DNA of 64,000 nucleotides from Owenia fusiformis (Eukaryota; Annelida; Polychaeta; Sabellida; Oweniidae), in contig CAIIXF020000008.1 of the NCBI GenBank assembly GCA_903813345.2, positions 11,559,278-11,623,277 on the forward strand, written 5' to 3'. Made by a program: the position numbers and the translations under genes. This document shows, in pieces, positions 24,630-36,559 of this stretch; the first letter of the stretch is position 1; each line of letters opens with the position of its first letter. Under the pieces are notes generated by a model. That model saw nothing but the letters and a program-made list of their open reading frames with translations, ran no database searches and was not told the DNA's origin.

Positions 24630-25316
24630 TCCAACTCTGACATCCATCCACGACTAACATTGATATTTACTGATCGCGCCAAGGTTTATTGCCCATCACT
24701 CTCAACAATTCAACATAGATAATCATAAGTCCAAACTGTGATACCTAAATCGATTGCCAGTTTTATGAAAAAACATAGGGGCAAACTTATATACCTATCA
24801 CTCCAAACACCGACGTCTATTCTAAAGTGATACCAATCACTCCCAATTTTGAAAACCATCTCACAAGACCTTGCACTCATCACTTATCAGGAATCTGAAA
24901 ACTACTCCAAACTTTGATACCCATCACCTGAGACATGGATACCCATACGCTCAACTTTGATACCCATCACTTCCGACATTCAACTTTAATACCAATCACC
25001 TGCGACATTGACACCAATCACTCTCAAGTTTGATACCCATCACCTGCGACATTCAACGTTGATACCCATCACTCTCAACTTTGACATCAATCACTTGCGA
25101 CACTGATACCCATCACTCTCAACTCTGATACCCATCACTTCCGACATTCAACTTTAATACCAATCACTTTTGACATTGACACCAATCACTCTCAAGTTTG
25201 ATACCCATCACCTGCGACATTCAACGTTGATACCCATCACTTGCGACATTGATACCCATAACGCTCAACTTTGATACCCATCACTCAACATTAATACCCA
25301 TAATTTCCAATTTTGA
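24630..25316 (+). repeat. degenerate tandem array, ~28-bp unit (GATACCCATCAC...)
   Basis: The core GATACCCATCACTCTCAACT alternates with TTGATACCCATCAC then TTGCGACATT and CAACTTTAATACCAATCAC variants. Regular from about 24895, loose before. Confidence 0.8.
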
Positions 25317-27690
25317 TTACAATATGTGTCATGCTTGTTCATGATGAATACGAACAAGGTTAGGCCTACCTTGGATTACCTGGCGGGGAGATCAACATAA
25401 ACAGCATGACCTTGGGATCTCTTTTAGATGGATATCTTTAGACCAAAGGGTAGTAAATCATTGCAAGCATTGCTTATTTTTCCAGGATCGGCCTGTTTAA
25501 ACAGTTATATGATGACAAATGAGCTGGCATGCTGTTAAATGTTTCACAGTACCGTTTTATCTATTTAAGTATTTGGTTTTCATGAGCAATAAGCCTGGTT
25601 AAACAATTGAACTTGAGTCTGTTCTGAGACTAAATGCACTTCCAGTAGAATCTGAAGTGTTTGAGTTGTATTTCTTGAGTGCTACTATACGTGTGTAAAT
25701 TGATCACACTTATAAGCTCGTAGGAGTATTGACGGAACCACTTTCCATTTTAAGTATTTCGCTCCTGTGTGGTGGAAACTGTGATTTCAGCACTACTTGC
25801 TAATGATTCCACTTTCAGCAATTGTTCATTTCTTAAGACAAATAGAATTGGTCACGCAGGAAAAACGATCTTTCATGGAAACAATTTTCAGAGTAGTTCT
25901 TGGATCACTGATGGAATAGTCTCATCTTTGTAAAATATGAGAGATAAAAGCCGCGTGGAAACTGACCAAGTTGCGCAGAATGGTGCATGTGCTACAATTG
26001 ATCTCATCTGTCAAAGGAGAAACCAAACGTTTCATCGTCTTCCTTGGGATAAACTCTTTACCCCACCTCCCGAGGGAGAAACTTTTATATGCCAAGTATA
26101 AGATTTCTATACTATTCAAAGAGAAAAACTCTTAACCCCATTTCCCAAGGGAGGTACTATTCACCCCATCTCCCTCTCGGAGAAGAAAACCTCCATCCAT
26201 TCTCCCGATATCTCAGATACATGGAACAAAATGCTTTATTAATACGTTCTCTGTGCATAAAGACAATAAAGAGATAATTGACCTTGTGCCTTATGAATAA
26301 TGAACTCATGTTTTACCAGCCTTGTTTTTAATAAAGATAACCACAAACATGTCTATCGGGTATCAATTCTCTTCCATCACACTGATATTGCGTTTATCCT
26401 TATGAATCCCACCTGTATGGAATCTTATATCATTCGTGTAGATCTGTTTATAAGTTGTCCCGTGGCTGATCAATAGGATAGATGCAATGATTTATTAATC
26501 CCAATCGTCTTATCAATCTGGGTTATCATTGCAATATCTATTTATTACATCTTTTTTTTATTACATCTTTTTTTGTATATTAAGGTTAGAATGCCGTTTC
26601 CTGTATGTGAAGCATTTAGGGCAGCCTAATTGAACATTTTAATTTCGTTTTGGTGATTCAGAAGACTGACCCAAAGCATTTTAAAAGTATATTTATCGAT
26701 CTCAGGTCTGATGTGGTCGAGACTGATTGAATTAAGATATTATCAAGATGATTATTTTGTCCATCTATATATATTTTAATCTACTTCTGGACTCAATTAT
26801 TGGTTAATCGGACAAGACGTACACTATCAGATAATCGGAGTGAATAACAATCATTTCATTTAAAAAAACATGTTACTTCAATGGGACGTATTTATCTTAA
26901 ACTGTAAACTGGTAAAATGTATACGTGGTGGAGAGGACATTGCTCTTATTCGTGAGGAGGGTGGAAGAAAGGACTGTCTTGAGACTTAAGAGCCTTCTCC
27001 TTTGAAAATAACGGAACATAATTATGGTAAATGTTAACAAAGCTAATCAATTATTTAGAGAAAATGGTATGATTAGGTTTATTTTCGCCCTGGGGCGTTT
27101 GTTATGACGCATTCAGTCCCATGGTTCCAATAAAAAACGTGTTTTTAAAGATACTAAACGGGGTGAACAATATGCAAATGCTCGGGAATTTCAATTATTT
27201 TCGCTTCTGTGATTCCTGCCGGTAACAAATGTCTCATTGAGGTTAAATTACCTAGCATTTGTGTGAAATTAAGGATATAATTAAGATCAAAAAGCAACGC
27301 GTGTAATTTATGATCAACATTTACGATGGGGGAAGATCATCGTTAAAAGTGGGGGGAATGTAACGAGTTCATGTTTATACCTTTTGAATGGATTAATTTT
27401 GGGTGGTGAAAAAGAAAGGAGGCTGAGGAAGATTAACTTGTAATGAGAATAATCAATCTTAGTAAAGGTGTTATTTAGTGATATGATGATGATAGAGGAA
27501 GGGATGCAGAAGCATTTCTGAAAGCCTTAATGTGTTAAATTGATTTTAACAATAAGCAAACGAGGTAGGAGCTTACAAGCATTAACTAATGGGTCTGGGT
27601 TTAATACTAAAATACAAATCAGCCAATCTTAATTTGTTCAGTAAGTAAGATGTTACTAAGACGCTTGATGCATTGATATCACTTCACACT
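25317..27690. other. 3' side of the GPCR gene, no further gene seen
   Basis: Short frames at 25922-26277 overlap a loose CCCATTTCCCAAGGGAG-like repeat. 3' UTR of the GPCR may occupy the right end. Confidence 0.5.
27599..27604 (-). promoter_or_regulatory. possible polyadenylation signal (ATTAAA) for the GPCR gene
   Basis: The minus strand reads ATTAAA about 95 nt past the GPCR stop codon. It is a common variant of AATAAA, but the hexamer is frequent by chance in this AT-rich DNA and no downstream element was verified. Confidence 0.25.
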
Positions 27691-27697
27691 TGTGTCG

Positions 27698-28852
27698 CTA
27701 TAAGCTTGTTTCCGTTGTCCCAAGTGAGTGAAAATCCTGGTCCTTTGATACACATCTGCACTTACAAATATACCGCCATAAAATTCTTCTAAAAACCTTG
27801 GACACAAGGCAGTATATAATGAAATTGAACGCCGAATTGAACGTCACTAGCGTAGTTCCAACAGAGTAGAAGTATCTCATCAGATTCCTGTCTGGCATCT
27901 TTACCCCTTGGGCATAAAGTGTGTAGATTAATTGGATCACAAATGCTGGGGTCTGACACATTATAAACACACAAACAACAACGACTAGCAACAACGTTGT
28001 ACTGTTCTCTTGTTTTGATCGCTTCTTCAGCCTATGTGCCGTCTCTGCTCCTGTCAAAGCAGTATAGCGCCTGTATGCACTCTTCAACGCAATTATGTTC
28101 ATGGTATTCAATACAATGAGAATACAGAGAGGAATTACAAAGTTGAAAAGATAGTACAAAACAGTGCAATAAACGATAGCGTACACGTGTCCGTTGATTG
28201 CCAGATACTCTGCAAAGCCCTTTACTTTAAGTGTTTGAGTGCAGTTATCGAATTTGATCGGGATTTTGTCAACAAAACGTGGGAAGCTGAAACAAATAGC
28301 AAACAAGGTTGCCACAACGACAGCGATCCTCACACGTATAGTAGTGCACCAGCGAACATGATGAAGCGGATGACAGATAGCGATGTATCTATCAGTAGTG
28401 ACCAGAACGATAAACAGGGTCGACATGAGTCTGCTGATGTAGGAGAATGCCCACACATAGCGGTAGATATAAGGATAGGATCCGTGAAATGGATCAAACC
28501 AGTCAGTGTAACGCCAGATACCTCTTAAACTTTGACTTACCAGAGCGGTTAATAAGTATATCGAGTCCCCTACGGCTAATGCCTGGATAAATATCCGTGT
28601 TGTTCGGGGAGTGATTTTGTCCTTTTCCATTACGCAAATGGATAAACAATTGCCGATGATGCCAAATATAGCAAGGCAGCCGACCACGAATACATCCATT
28701 GACACTCGGAAGTAAACATAACTAGGTTCATACGTCTTGTTCTTACAGACCAACCCTGTCTCTACCGTCGTGTCAACACTAAATCTCGTCAAGTTAATGA
28801 GACCCGATTCAGGAATGCTGTAGTTATAATTGTACATCGTTTCCTCCATCAT
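27698..28852 (-). CDS. class A GPCR, FMRFamide/peptide receptor-like, single exon
   Basis: Intact 384-residue plasma-membrane receptor, probably for a neuropeptide, signalling through G proteins. Seven hydrophobic segments lie near residues 50-75, 87-108, 130-153, 173-191, 225-250, 285-311 and 328-350. Class A marks: GNCLSICV in TM1 (Asn68), LAVGD in TM2 (Asp96), TDRYIAICHPL after TM3 (DRY 154-156), CQTP in TM6 (Pro302) and NFIIY in TM7 in place of NPxxY. Three N-glycosylation sequons (Asn10, Asn20, Asn38) lie before TM1. A Cys cluster, CKCRC at 363-367, may be palmitoylated. The C-terminus ETSL fits a class I PDZ ligand. The Cys usual at the top of TM3 is absent. The WF..F...YPYIY.YV stretch before TM3 recalls FMRFamide-receptor-like invertebrate GPCRs. 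The start is the first of two tandem ATGs; either could be used. The family-level call is firm; the ligand is inference. Confidence 0.93.
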   Translation of the reverse strand: MMEETMYNYNYSIPESGLINLTRFSVDTTVETGLVCKNKTYEPSYVYFRVSMDVFVVGCLAIFGIIGNCLSICVMEKDKITPRTTRIFIQALAVGDSIYLLTALVSQSLRGIWRYTDWFDPFHGSYPYIYRYVWAFSYISRLMSTLFIVLVTTDRYIAICHPLHHVRWCTTIRVRIAVVVATLFAICFSFPRFVDKIPIKFDNCTQTLKVKGFAEYLAINGHVYAIVYCTVLYYLFNFVIPLCILIVLNTMNIIALKSAYRRYTALTGAETAHRLKKRSKQENSTTLLLVVVVCVFIMCQTPAFVIQLIYTLYAQGVKMPDRNLMRYFYSVGTTLVTFNSAFNFIIYCLVSKVFRRILWRYICKCRCVSKDQDFHSLGTTETSL

Positions 28853-30019
28853 GTCAATTTTGTCTATATTTGCATTATCATCATTCCCTAAAATGTTCGT
28901 ACGTTTTTATTATGTTGTCTATAAATTATGGTTGTAGTTTTCTGGAGTTATATTACTATGTCTGTATGATGGTTATAGCAAGATGGTTATAATTTGATCG
29001 TTCACTAAAGTTGAAGGTCAAGGTGGATATTGAATCTTAATCGTTCTTATAAATATTATTTATTATGCAGAAGGATTGTCGTCTGTTCAGACATTGGTTC
29101 ATCCAGTTCTCTGACGCATAAGCTAAATAACCATTGGATTTTTCAATCAATCTGTTTTTGTTTCGTTCGTCGTCGTAATCGTCCCCTATAGGCCTTAACT
29201 ACATTAAATGTGTGAAGATTGGCACGATCATTGTGGTAAGGCAGTCATGTATTATGTCAGACAAGACAGTCTAGCTGCTCTTAATGTTGGCTTAATGATG
29301 TAACGGCAATTGTCTTTTAGGTCCAAATTGACATCCTTTTAACATCAAGATAAGATTGTCTATTGTCTTTACGATAGTTAAATTGTAGTTCCTGTTGTTC
29401 TCCAAGTTGATCAATTGTACACTCTACTGTCGCTTTGGGAACGAAAGGAGCGCCAATGTGCCAACTTTCGGTTTTGTAGCACCTTGTTGATCGCTTTGGT
29501 TCGAACAATGTTGCTCCAAGAGTGACTGTTCTATTTGTTGCAAACTGAATTCACTAAATATGAAGTAGCCAATTTTTGGTATGCTCAGTACTCACGTTTA
29601 CTTACGTAAACTGGCGTAATCGTTAGCTGTAATCCTTGCGTAAGTATTCTTGAGTTAATTATGCTCTTGTAGTTACCATCCCCTCCAGTGATCTGAAAGT
29701 AAAATGCATATTGCGTGTGTAAAATATGTTCTTTTTTATCATGGCTATGAGTTTATTGGTCATCAAACTCAATTAAGATAAGACTGGTACATTATTTGTG
29801 GTATGCACCCTCTTGTATCAAGTTACATTTGCTGAGTAACGGGTAATTTAGAATTCTTAGAATACGTATTTAAAAAGCAATTCTAACATGAATATGACGT
29901 TACCTGGAACAGGTCCTGGTATAGCACGGGGCCATATTTTGCCAGTGTAAACAAACACAAATATATTCTTCTTATTTATTTCGAGTAAACTTTCTAACTT
30001 ATAACAATTGAATGTTCGA
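28853..30019. other. upstream region of the GPCR gene
   Basis: It should hold the GPCR promoter and 5' UTR on the minus strand. A TTTATAG-like string near 28920 is a weak TATA candidate. No repeat or gene noticed. Confidence 0.45.
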
Positions 30020-31827
30020 GGGTTAGTACAAAACATGGCATGGTGCCATGGTATAGGCTATGGCACCCCGTCCTCTCGGACACTATTTTGAGTCAAATGC
30101 CTCGTGCGAGTACACGGTTGGTGGCATTCACTCTGCAATAGGCTCTAGGACACTATTTCTAGCCAAAATCTTGCAGATTCATTTGCCTTGTGTGAGTTTA
30201 AGTTCTCCAAAGGTGTTTTTCTCCGCTTTTTGGCAGAACTTGAACTCATAAAAGACCTTAAATCAGCAAGATTTGGACTTGTCAACATAGTGTCCTAGAG
30301 CCTTTGGCACAGGAGGTACCATAGCCTATGCCATAACAAGCATAAAAATGACAGCCAGTTTTCAAAATGGGCACTCACTAGCTAAATTGTCATTGGAAAG
30401 TGTATCATGCTCATCAGCTCATCAGTGAGTTTCAAAAAGTTAGATTTTTAATTTAATTTCCTAGACAATTTTTGCATTTAAAACATATTAATATTGCAGT
30501 TATATAGTAGCCGAGACAACACAAGTCCCAAGTCTGTATTTTTACTCTCATTTCTTCACTTTTAGGAGTTAAGTCATCATATTTTGCATGCATATTCCTT
30601 GAAGAAATCCTAACATAGAATTTTATTGGTTTCGATTATAATTTATTTGTTAAAAATAGAGAAACATTTGATTTGTATTGGTCCATAATCAGAATTATCC
30701 ATTTTGTGTAACAAATGCAACATTTTGACGTCATTAATAAAAATTGAAGTTATAAATGATAGATACAATATGGTGTCTCTAATCTTACTGACAATAACTA
30801 TCATCCTAGATATTTTTTGCCAGTCATCAGATCATGCATTGGAAGAGTACCCCAATGAGAAATGCATTCATTGATTGTGGCAAGCAGTGAATTGGCAAAA
30901 CAGTGGTGGAGTCACACCATTATTTTGCCGCATTTTGGTGCTTAATTTCCCCTTTAAGATCGTTTGTTACTACTGTGATGTCACAATATAGCATCTGACG
31001 TCATAATATGGGTACCAAATTAACGCACACATTACAAGCTTAAAGATGATACCAAATATGTCATCATTCATTTGATTAAAATGGTTACTGGAATAAGCCC
31101 AAAGGGTATGCCACTCCCCTACCCCATCCATTTTTCAGGAAATTAAAACACGCAAAAAATCTCAAATAATGCAGGCATCTTCAGGGGTCCTTTTTGGCCC
31201 CGTTTTATTTCAAATATCATGTTTCTGCATACCATTTTTCTCGGATATGTCTCAATTACCCCAAAATAGTTACACTTCTGCTGAAAAAGGAAACATGTGG
31301 TCAATTTGGAATTATTACACCAAAAGTAGTGATTTTTTACATAAAGTTAAAATAATGCATTTGTCGCTGAAAATGGCAAATTTTGATTATAGACCAATCA
31401 GAATCAAATGTTTCTCTATTTTCAACAAATAAGTTATAATCAAAACCAATAAAATTCTATGTTAGGATTTCTGCAAGGAATATGCATGCAAAATGTGGTG
31501 ACTTAACTCTTAAAAGTGAAGAAATGAGAGTAAAAATACAGACTTGGGACTTGTGTTGTCTCGGCTACTATGTTGTGTCTAAAGAAAAAATTGACACTAA
31601 AATGGTGGCCATTTTGAAACAGGTAGCCATTTTTGAAATCGACTTTTGTGGAGAACTTAATTTCACACGAGGCATATAATTCTGCAAGAATATGACTCGA
31701 AATTATATGGGGTGCCATAGCCTATGCCATAGGGTATGCCGTGGTACGGTGCCATGCAGCCATAGGGTATGCCATGGTACAGTGCCATAGGGTATGCCAT
31801 GGCGCGGTGCCATGTTTTGTACTAACT
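30020..31827. mobile_element. 1.8-kb foldback element with GCCATAGG-rich ends
   Basis: The ends GGTTAGTACAAAACATGGC (left) and the inverse at 31809-31827 bound two long inverted arms. The best-kept arm part is about 30490-30740 against 31335-31575, e.g. GCCGAGACAACACAAGTCCC facing GGGACTTGTGTTGTCTCGGC. The ends are made of short palindromic units such as GCCATAGGGTATGCCATGG. Open frames inside (31169-31679) are short and shared between arms. No transposase. Confidence 0.7.
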
Positions 31828-31832
31828 ACACA

Positions 31833-32089
31833 GGTTAGTGCAAAACATGGCATGTCCCATGGCGCGATGCCTTGGCATACCCTATGGCATAGGCTGGTGT
31901 GCCAAGATACAGTAAAATTGACACTAAAATGGCGATCGTTTTGCTTTTAAGCAAAACTTGTATTCGCACGAGGCATACAAATCTGTAAGATTTTGAATCA
32001 AAATAGTGTTCTAGAGCCTATGACAGAGGTGTGCCATAGCGTATGCCATAGGATATGCCATGGCATCGTGCCATGTTTTATACTAACCC
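31833..32089. mobile_element. 257-bp element of the same GCCAT family, adjacent copy
   Basis: It starts GGTTAGTGCAAAACATGGC five bases after the previous element ends, and finishes with the inverse (CCATGTTTTATACTAACC). The interior shares GACACTAAAATGGCGATCG-type and CGCACGAGGCATACAAAT sequence with the larger element, so it is a shortened relative inserted next to it. Confidence 0.65.
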
Positions 32090-32376
32090 AAAGTTCGATG
32101 TTCAATGTTTCCGTTCAAATTACACAGCTTTTTATGTACAAATTCCGTTTTGTCCCGGTCTTTCCTAATTTTAATCATCTGTTCATTGTATGCTTGGAAT
32201 ATAATTTCGTCATCTTGCACATGATGTACAAATAGCAATCATGTTGAATGAGAACTTGATATTCAAATCTTTCGCAAATTATTTCAAATCATCATACGTG
32301 ATACATTGTTTTACTATTTAAGGGTTCTGTCAAAGGGCACAATTTCTTCATATACTAGTCTGGTACAAAATAGCAA

Positions 32377-32525
32377 TGCCTCGGTCTCATTTGATCTACG
32401 GTGGCCGTTTCTTCCTAAGATCGAGAGAAATATGCAGCATAAAATGTAGGGATAAGCACGTACGATGTAGCTTTCTAAATCATTTTTGAAGCTACTGCCG
32501 CCGTAGAGCAAACGTGACTGAAGCT
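32377..32525. mobile_element. short MITE, GCCTCGGTCACATTTGATCTACGG family
   Basis: The left end GCCTCGGTCTCATTTGATC and an inverted right end (CCGTAGAGCAAACGTGACTG) bound a 149-bp element. The same family, longer, is at 39799-40185. No clear target duplication. Confidence 0.6.
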
Positions 32526-32871
32526 TTGACTTGCGCTTATGCAATATCCGTATAATCTCTAGTCATATATTTCATATATCGAAATAATTATTGAAAAGAT
32601 CCATCGTATCCTGATGTCAAGATCTTGATTATATCCTATTTTTCAATTATGTTTGATCAGGGACGAATTAGCCTATTCGTGTCATTCAAATTGATATTGA
32701 TAACATATAAATTATAAGTTGGTACGTACTAGTATGTCGTAGTGACCTGTTAACATAGGACATGATTCCGATCAATTATGTGTTTTAGGAAAGCGGAAAT
32801 GGAAATATCATCCAAGTCTTGAATGAAGAATCGAGCTCCTTTTATAATAGTACTATGTATTTCCTTGCCAT

Positions 32872-33243
32872 GACTGGAGATCAACTGGAAACGAAGATAC
32901 TTGTCTATGACTTCCGGAAGCAGAATTTGGTAGGATTTTTTGTTTCCTCGATCGCGATTTAATCGCCTTTATTCTCCAATTGCAATATTTTGGTATGCTG
33001 CCTTCATTTCATGCTTATAACAGCTATGTACAGTGTCTAAGAAACTGTCTTTGTGTCATAATCGAGGGGACTGATTTGTGGGGGACGCTATTTTTGAGGT
33101 GAAATTATTTTTCAAAACCGGAATGTATCAAGTGCCAAATAAAAATATAAGTCGAGAAAATCCAAGAATCGTACCAAATCCTGCTTCTGGAAGTCCGGCC
33201 ATGTTGAAAAATTGTCTTCGTTTCCAGTTCTCCCCAGTGCTAT
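32872..33243. repeat. inverted repeat, ~75-bp arms
   Basis: Arm 32872-32942 (ACTGGAAACGAAGATACTTG, CTTCCGGAAGCAGAATTTGG) mirrors 33166-33243. The spacer is about 225 bp. The minus-strand frame at 33128-33388 crosses the right arm. Confidence 0.65.
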
Positions 33244-33249
33244 AGTAGT

Positions 33250-36200
33250 TAGCTGGTATATTGGTGTGTAGCGGCCAATATACATAAAACTGACATAATG
33301 AGTTTACAGGAAGCTTAATAATTAGATGACATTTGACCAAAATTATTTTTATTTCATTTGTAAAACAAATAAAAGTTATCACTGCCATGCTTCACACAAT
33401 CAAATAGATTGCACTTTACATACTTGAAAAATAAATGGGATTACTATAAAAGATGCAATATTAATATCGTGTTAGATGAAATAAAATATGTGTTTAACCC
33501 GAGACTATTGCAATATTTCTTGACAAAATGAGATAACTGTTATAGCAATAGCATATAAGTCTTCAAATATGACACCATCCTATACATAACGCAACTTAAT
33601 TCGAAATACCGGAGTTCATTCACTTTTAATCTGGGAAAAATAAGACACGAAGAAGCTTCAATCAACTTCTATTGGTAGTTCTTCGTTCATTCACATTTTC
33701 AATTTAGAATTCTAGACAATAATTCCTCTATGGAGAAGAATATGTCGTTATAATTCTCACATTTACCTCTCCTTTATCACAATATCTACTCCCCAAACCC
33801 ATAATTGAATTTCGGACTTTCAACTGGCTAAGAGTACACTCAATTGATGAGCAGGTTATAGTTTTTCAAACGAAGTTTAAAAAAGGTTTCTTGCTTTCCC
33901 TAAAGGCGTTAGTTTCTAGAAAAAATACTGCCCTAGTGTATCATTTATTTTTGAAAGAGACAGCGGCAACATCATCTACAAAATGGTTATTTAAACGACC
34001 TAGAGACCAAAAGGCTATCTGTAATGTTTTCCCAAAAGTGCAAACAGTCCAAATTGCAATCTGTTGATTTCTTTGTGACATGTACATTGTGCAGTGAAAG
34101 TATTGGCTATGCACCGTAGGGAATGAAAACAGTAATCTGGCTCGTGTCGTTCGTCGTATTACAGCATTCTAGCATTTCTTTCCTTTAAACAGCTCTTTAA
34201 TTAAACGATAACGCGTTGAAAAGCTAGGGACATTCGTATATGAAATTGAACCAAAAATGCCTTGCTGTTAGAACATTCCAATACATCGATGTTCCAACAT
34301 CTCAGTATGCGACGAACGATGGTAAATCCATACGGAGTTAATTAGATCATATAACAAGTACAATTCATCATTGCAATTGGTTTTAATTCGAACCCCGGTG
34401 ATTATTCCGAGCTTCATCACATCCTTGTACTGTAGACGGATCAACGCCTACGTCAAGTATTGTCTTTGACGCAACTCCTACTGAACAACGGTGAACACGA
34501 AGCCTGATACCCAGTGCCAGATTTCAAGTAGGCCACGGGCCAGTGGAAATCCCCAAAGCTTTTCCATGCAAGTTTCATAAAAAGGCTGGCTGTTACCACT
34601 TCTTCGTGTTTTTGTATGTTTATATCCTTAAAAGTCAAAATGACAAAAATCTTCTTCCAATCGCCAAATAGCATAACAGGGAGGCCTAGTTTTTAATCAT
34701 GACGCTATAAAGGACTGTTTTATAATCATCAATTGGTTATTCAATGAAGATTGTTCTAATCAAGGTTAAGCATTGTTAACGTTACTAAAAGACCAAGTAT
34801 AGATACAAAATTATGCGAAAACACAGATATCTGAGATGAGATACATTGTTTGATAATAAACATATTACTTTTGTGGGAGAAATTGCAATGATTAAAACTT
34901 TCTCATATCTGAACAGTCTCCAATGTCAAATAGTAATTATCCAAAAGCTTCGAATGAAGTTCCGAGAAATGTATAGAAAACACCGGCCGGCCATCCATAC
35001 GATAACAGAAATACCAATGATTGGAATTCTTTGAGGCTACTTCAAAATCAGTTATTCTAAAATATAGGGCAACAATTTAGAAACACATATTGTGTTAACG
35101 CGTTTTGCGTTTTTGCTATGAATAACAAGGCATTAACATGCAACTGAAATGACACCACATACCATTTGTCACAGACGCCTAACGCCGAACACCAACCGTC
35201 GAGCACCGTCCACAAAACGTTGGAGACCATAACAATATTTAATGTTACCACTTGTGGTGGTGAGATAAGAAGCATAATTCCATTCACTATTACAGGATAG
35301 TACATTGAAAGCCTAAGGCATATTTCAACAATGGTAGCGTGACACATTCTGTCACATACAGCTTGCTTGGTAATCCACATTCGTACCAGGCAACATATTT
35401 CTACACTTAAAATGAATGTCATGTGTCAGATTTAATGTCAAAGATTGACCCATTTTATTTTTAGTATCGCAAAGCAATTGGATGTGTCGTCTGTGTTCAT
35501 TCCATACTCTTTCCATATTTAATCATCTTAATCTTAATGAAAATAGCATAAATGCGTTTAAAGGCCCTGTGTGAACTTTGAAAATATATCTTTGTGTAAA
35601 CAATATCCGTGATTTTAAACCGTTATATAAAACATATTCAAGAGGAATGATTTAAGTGTGCTTGATATTACATGACACTTTGACAGTGCAAGGGAATAAG
35701 ATATGGGCACATACATACCAACTATGAACAAGATTGGTCCATTAATTTCACAATTAGATGTATTTGTGCAAAACATTTTGAACAACCCTTGTATAATCTC
35801 AGTTCGTGAAAGGTCCTTGGAAGTTGATATATGCATCTTATATTTAGCTAATTTCAACGTTTGAGTAATACTTGCATCGTTTCGCTTACGGTAAATGGAA
35901 ACAATATATGGTCTAATAAGCAGATGAAGTAACCATAGCTTTCATTTCTTAAATGTAGTCTAGCGCCCGACTCCACTTTTACAATAGGGAGTTTTGAGCT
36001 TGCAATGTTTTTCACAACCTAAACGTGAACGGAAAATAAGGCAGGGAAGCTATTGGCGTCAAATACAAGTTATGACAAGCTCGACACTATTTTTTGTTGT
36101 TTTTTAGATGTAGACGCACCCCTTGACAAAATCCTGCAGACGCTGCTGCAATTAATTAAATACAAGTTGAACCATGGATACATGAACTTGAATTGCTTGC

Positions 36201-36430
36201 AATTTCTGAAAATTTATCCGTGCGAACTTTTAAGGTTTACAATATTTCTATAACTATTGATTCGAAATAGAATTGCTATTGTGAGTTACAAATCGAAACG
36301 TGTAATTGGGTTAAAGCAACCCGTTCTGACACAATGGCAAGTCCTTTTTAATTTTTTTGGCAGGAAGCTGAAATTATACGAACCATACAGTTATTTTATC
36401 GCTAAATTTTTAGGATATCGAACATATTGA
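33250..36430. other. intergenic, no gene seen
   Basis: A hydrophobic 121-codon minus-strand frame (35057-35422) has no family motif. No repeat was noticed. Confidence 0.5.
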
Positions 36431-36436
36431 GGTTTG

Positions 36437-36556
36437 TTTTAATTTGGCGTTTTGCGAGGGGTAAGCCACAGACAGAAGGAGATTTAATATGCATACTGTA
36501 CCTGAATTTGGCGACTATTTGAACTGGCGATTAATTTGATTCGCCAAATACAGGGC
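36437..36556. repeat. fragment related to the AATTTGGCG MITE
   Basis: AATTTGGCG, GAATTTGGCGACTATTTG and GGCGATTAATTTGATTCGCC recur here, like the subterminal part of the 7.3-kb MITE. No complete ends are present. Confidence 0.45.
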
Positions 36557-36559
36557 AAT

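Noticed and set aside
28034-28528. 164-codon plus-strand ORF
   Set aside because: Antisense of the GPCR coding region; no domain of its own.
35057-35422. 121-codon hydrophobic minus-strand ORF
   Set aside because: No recognisable family motif and no support for splice signals; likely chance.
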